64,000 bases of DNA, taken from positions 1 to 64,000 of the forward strand of contig CAMWKH010000010.1 of NCBI GenBank assembly GCA_947174805.1, read 5' to 3'. The notes under the pieces are model-generated. The model searched no databases. It was not told the DNA's origin and saw only the letters and a list, made by a program, of their open reading frames with translations. The position numbers and the translations under genes are program-made. Each line of letters begins with the position of its first letter. Positions within the stretch are counted from its first letter, which is position 1. Positions 61,754 through 64,000 of this stretch are shown piece after piece. Source of the DNA: an uncultured Roseburia sp. (lineage in GTDB: Bacteria; Bacillota; Clostridia; Lachnospirales; Lachnospiraceae).

Positions 61754-62581
61754 TTATATCAAATATTCTCCTTTTCCGTATTTTAAAATTTCATTCTCGC
61801 TCATTAGAGAGAGGGCGTCCATCATGCAATTCTTAAAAGTCATAATTCCCCCATGGATTTTTTCACATTTTCCCTGGGCCATCTCCCCGGCAATTCCCAT
61901 GACAAAAGGCACAGCCGCCCCGGCAAAAATAGATTGCTCCACTGACAAAAATGCGCCCAAAAGGGCTGTGGACATGCAGCCGGAACCTGTAATTTTTGAC
62001 ATAAAAGGACTTCCGTTTTCTACATAAATCCCCCTGTTTCCGTCTGTGATAATATCCCTTTCACCGGATATCACACAGATACAGTTCTTCTCTTTGGCAA
62101 ATATCTTTGCCTGCTCCATAAGCCCCTGGGTGTCTTCCCCGTCAGTTTTCCTTGCATCCACCCCCACAACTGTTTTTTCATTGCGGAACAATGCCAGCAT
62201 CTCCGAGGCATTGCCCCTGATAAGGGTTACAGAAACCTGCTCCATCAACTCTCTTATTTTTTCCCTGCGGAATGTGGATCCCCCTGCCCCCACCGGGTCT
62301 AAAATAATGGGATGGGAAAGATGCGCCGCCTCCTTTGCCGCAAGAAACATAGCTTCATAATCCTCTGTAGCGCCAAAATTACACACCAGCGCATCACATC
62401 CCGCCGTAATCTCTGCCGCCTCGAATGGGTGATGGGCCATGGTAGGCCTTGCCCCTGCCGCCAGCAAAATATTGGCGCAGTCATTTACCGTCACCACATT
62501 TGTAATACAGTGAATCAATGGCTTTTTTCTTCTGACAGATTCCAAAAGTTCCCCTGCCTTTTTTAAACACATTTCTCTCAT
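61754..62581 (-). CDS. thiM: Hydroxyethylthiazole kinase
   Basis: Phosphorylates 4-methyl-5-(2-hydroxyethyl)thiazole for thiamine salvage. The 275-residue product has PLIHCITNVVTVNDCANILLAAGA (about 22-45), DPVGAGGS, RGNASEM and the anion-hole Cys in GSGCMSTALLGAF. ATG 62581 has AGAGGAAT upstream; the 13-residue extension does not. Third gene of thiD-thiW-thiM, 10 nt after thiW. Confidence 0.95.
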   Translation of the reverse strand: MREMCLKKAGELLESVRRKKPLIHCITNVVTVNDCANILLAAGARPTMAHHPFEAAEITAGCDALVCNFGATEDYEAMFLAAKEAAHLSHPIILDPVGAGGSTFRREKIRELMEQVSVTLIRGNASEMLALFRNEKTVVGVDARKTDGEDTQGLMEQAKIFAKEKNCICVISGERDIITDGNRGIYVENGSPFMSKITGSGCMSTALLGAFLSVEQSIFAGAAVPFVMGIAGEMAQGKCEKIHGGIMTFKNCMMDALSLMSENEILKYGKGEYLI

Positions 62582-62591
62582 TCTGATTCCT

Positions 62592-63098
62592 CTATGTAAT
62601 CTCTTGTAAAAGTCTGTCAATGACGCCGCTTTTTTTCATGGCTCCCACCAAGACCACTGCAAGAAGGGTTCCTCCGCAGGTACTGATAAGAAAGGGCGTC
62701 ACAAAAGTAAAAACTGCCGCCTGGTCATTTCCCAGAATAAGCTTTGCTATGGGGTAGGCGAGGAAACCTCCCACTACGGCTGTTCCAAAAACCTCCCCTG
62801 CATATGCAAAAGGCAATTTCTTTCCCACACGGTAAAACACCCCTGCCAGAAATGCCCCGCACATACTTCCCGGAAAAGCCAAAAGCGTCCCCAGTCCCAG
62901 CATGTTTCTGATAAGGCTTGAGAGAAAAGCAGCCGCCAGGGCATACCCCGGCCCTAAAAACACGGCTCCCATAATATTCATGAAATGCTGGGCGGGTGCA
63001 CATTTTGAACCAAGCACCGGGAAAGAAAACAATGAGCCCATAACAGATATTGCAATGAATATTCCTGTGAGAGTTATTTTTTTCACATTTGCACTCAT
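62592..63098 (-). CDS. thiW: Thiazole-precursor ECF transporter S component ThiW
   Basis: A 168-residue membrane protein with five or six segments, the substrate-binding S component of an energy-coupling-factor transporter. Segments include TLTGIFIAISVMGSLFSFPV and FPGSMCGAFLAGVFYRVGK; family and operon context indicate hydroxyethylthiazole as the substrate. It uses the shared ECF module encoded elsewhere. It overlaps thiD by 4 nt and lies 10 nt before thiM. Confidence 0.93.
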   Translation of the reverse strand: MSANVKKITLTGIFIAISVMGSLFSFPVLGSKCAPAQHFMNIMGAVFLGPGYALAAAFLSSLIRNMLGLGTLLAFPGSMCGAFLAGVFYRVGKKLPFAYAGEVFGTAVVGGFLAYPIAKLILGNDQAAVFTFVTPFLISTCGGTLLAVVLVGAMKKSGVIDRLLQEIT

Positions 63099-63892
63099 AA
63101 TCTCTGTCCCCTGTTTAACATATAATTATGCTCTAAGGGCCCTGCCCCTTTCCCCAGGTCAAGCCCTGCCAGCAATGCCCCTGTGAGATACTCCTTGGCA
63201 TGTCTCACTGCGTCCTCCAAGGTTTCTCCTTTTGCAAGATTGCTGGCAATGGCGGAGGATAAGGTACAGCCTGTCCCGTGGGTATTACTATTTTCAATGC
63301 GCTCCCCGCAGAACCATACCGCCCTGCCTCCTGCAAATAAAAGGTCATTGGCTGTGTTAGTTCCGTGCCCACCTTTGATTAAAACGGCGCCACCGTAACT
63401 CTCTGCAATCTTTGCCGCAGCCTTTTCCATGTCCGAAGCCTCCTCCAAATCCATACCGCTTAAGACTTCCGCCTCAGGGATATTGGGAGTAATCACATCC
63501 GCTATGGGCATCAACTCTTTCATAAGAGCCTCCGCCGCCTCTTCTTTTAAGAGTTTAAAGCCGCTGGTGGACACCATCACAGGGTCTAAAACCACATGTT
63601 TTGCCTTGTACTCTTTTAATTTTACCGCTATGGTATGAATCAGCCCCGCATGGGAAACCATGCCGATTTTTACTGCATCAGGATAAATATCTGTAAAAAT
63701 ACAGTCAAGCTGGCTGGCTAAAAATTCCTCCGTGGAATCTAAAACCCCATAGACGCCGGTAGTATTTTGCGCCGTAAGGGCGGTGATGGCGCTCATGGCG
63801 TAAAGCCCGTGCATGGTAATCGTCTTGATATCCGCCTGAATCCCTGCCCCGCCGCTGCTGTCACTCCCCGCAATGGTAAGAACTGTTTTCAT
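63095..63892 (-). CDS. thiD: Hydroxymethylpyrimidine (phosphate) kinase
   Basis: Phosphorylates HMP to HMP-PP for thiamine synthesis or salvage. The 265-residue product begins MKTVLTIAGSDSSGGAGIQADIKT and has the MVSTSGFKLL and GTGCTLSSAIASNLAKG motifs with the catalytic Cys/Asp region. It heads the thiDWM operon with AGGAGG upstream. With ThiM and ThiW it makes a salvage set; ThiE is not in the window. Confidence 0.96.
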   Translation of the reverse strand: MKTVLTIAGSDSSGGAGIQADIKTITMHGLYAMSAITALTAQNTTGVYGVLDSTEEFLASQLDCIFTDIYPDAVKIGMVSHAGLIHTIAVKLKEYKAKHVVLDPVMVSTSGFKLLKEEAAEALMKELMPIADVITPNIPEAEVLSGMDLEEASDMEKAAAKIAESYGGAVLIKGGHGTNTANDLLFAGGRAVWFCGERIENSNTHGTGCTLSSAIASNLAKGETLEDAVRHAKEYLTGALLAGLDLGKGAGPLEHNYMLNRGQRL

Positions 63893-63913
63893 AAAATCCT
63901 CCTAACATAATTT

Positions 63914-63948
63914 ACGGGCAGGTCTGTCCCATGACATGCCCTGCCCGT
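63914..63948 (-). promoter_or_regulatory. GC-rich hairpin in the thiD leader
   Basis: Perfect 9-bp stem ACGGGCAGG / CCTGCCCGT with an inner GTC/GAC pair, 9-10 nt upstream of the AGGAGG site of thiD. There is no T-tract, so it is not an obvious terminator. It is not a TPP aptamer, whose conserved segments are missing. Confidence 0.5.
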
Positions 63949-63966
63949 TCTTAAAACCTGTGCTTT

Positions 63967-63995
63967 ATTATAAGCTTTTCCAGTATGATATACAA
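63967..63995 (-). promoter_or_regulatory. thi operon promoter
   Basis: TTGTAT (63990-63995), 17-bp spacer, TATAAT (63967-63972). The start near 63960 gives a leader of about 68 nt. Confidence 0.6.
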
Positions 63996-64000
63996 TACCT

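Noticed and set aside
63914-63948. TPP riboswitch before thiD
   Set aside because: None of the conserved TPP aptamer segments is present in the sequence available.

Overview
The window looks like a chromosomal segment of a Gram-positive clostridium, most likely a Lachnospiraceae member; the genus cannot be fixed from sequence alone. Indicators are a Firmicutes-type S10/spc ribosomal operon with zinc-ribbon S14, SpoVG and a YtvI-like protein from the endospore-forming lineage, a SAM-I riboswitch on metK, a GlgC/GlgD pair, long-form HPF, a DnaD/DnaC-type helicase-loading pair, and a DUF6465-like protein. Most genes are on the minus strand. I see no prophage, insertion sequence, CRISPR array, tRNA or rRNA.

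Layout. 1-8.0 kb: S10/spc operon on the minus strand, from rpsJ (promoter near 7.7 kb, leader of about 220 nt) to the first codons of rplF, with palindromic REP-like elements between rpsZ, rpsH and rplF. 8.1-16.4 kb: MATE exporter, hibernation factor, a divergent SDR plus XRE pair, a secreted Fn3-like protein, a GntR-controlled ABC operon with an operator over its promoter, and an HK-RR-RluA-YtvI gene string running to 18.6 kb. 18.7-22.8 kb: metK behind a SAM-I riboswitch, an HD-GYP phosphodiesterase and murA. 23.0-33.8 kb: LysM-G5-M23 envelope peptidase behind a heterodimeric ABC exporter, PrsA-like foldase, mfd, pth, spoVG. 33.8-41.5 kb: glgC-glgD, then plus-strand murC, a DnaA-box cluster, DnaD-like and DnaC-like genes, and prs. 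41.6-47.1 kb: an HPr paralogue with a Lys/Ala-rich DUF6465-like protein, then an unusual group: an AGCS amino-acid symporter with an inserted soluble domain, a large anchored protein with a C39-like C-terminus, and a small protein with an Arg/Cys tail. 47.2-56.1 kb: MacAB-like tripartite export operon, an LTA-synthase-like protein with an extra C-terminal Ig-like domain, lepB with a CDF transporter, and nudC. 56.2-64 kb: TetR-oxidoreductase operon with a divergent nitroreductase, DUF1848, gdhA, and thiD-thiW-thiM.

Most of the window is core cell growth: translation, envelope synthesis, glycogen, replication loading, nucleotide and methyl-group supply. The parts that stand out are the symporter/anchored-protein cluster (42.4-47.1 kb), the HPr-like/DUF6465 pair, the DnaA boxes before the helicase-loading genes, the palindromes inside the ribosomal operon, and several compact promoter/operator/terminator arrangements. 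No clearly new multi-gene defence or mobile system is visible.
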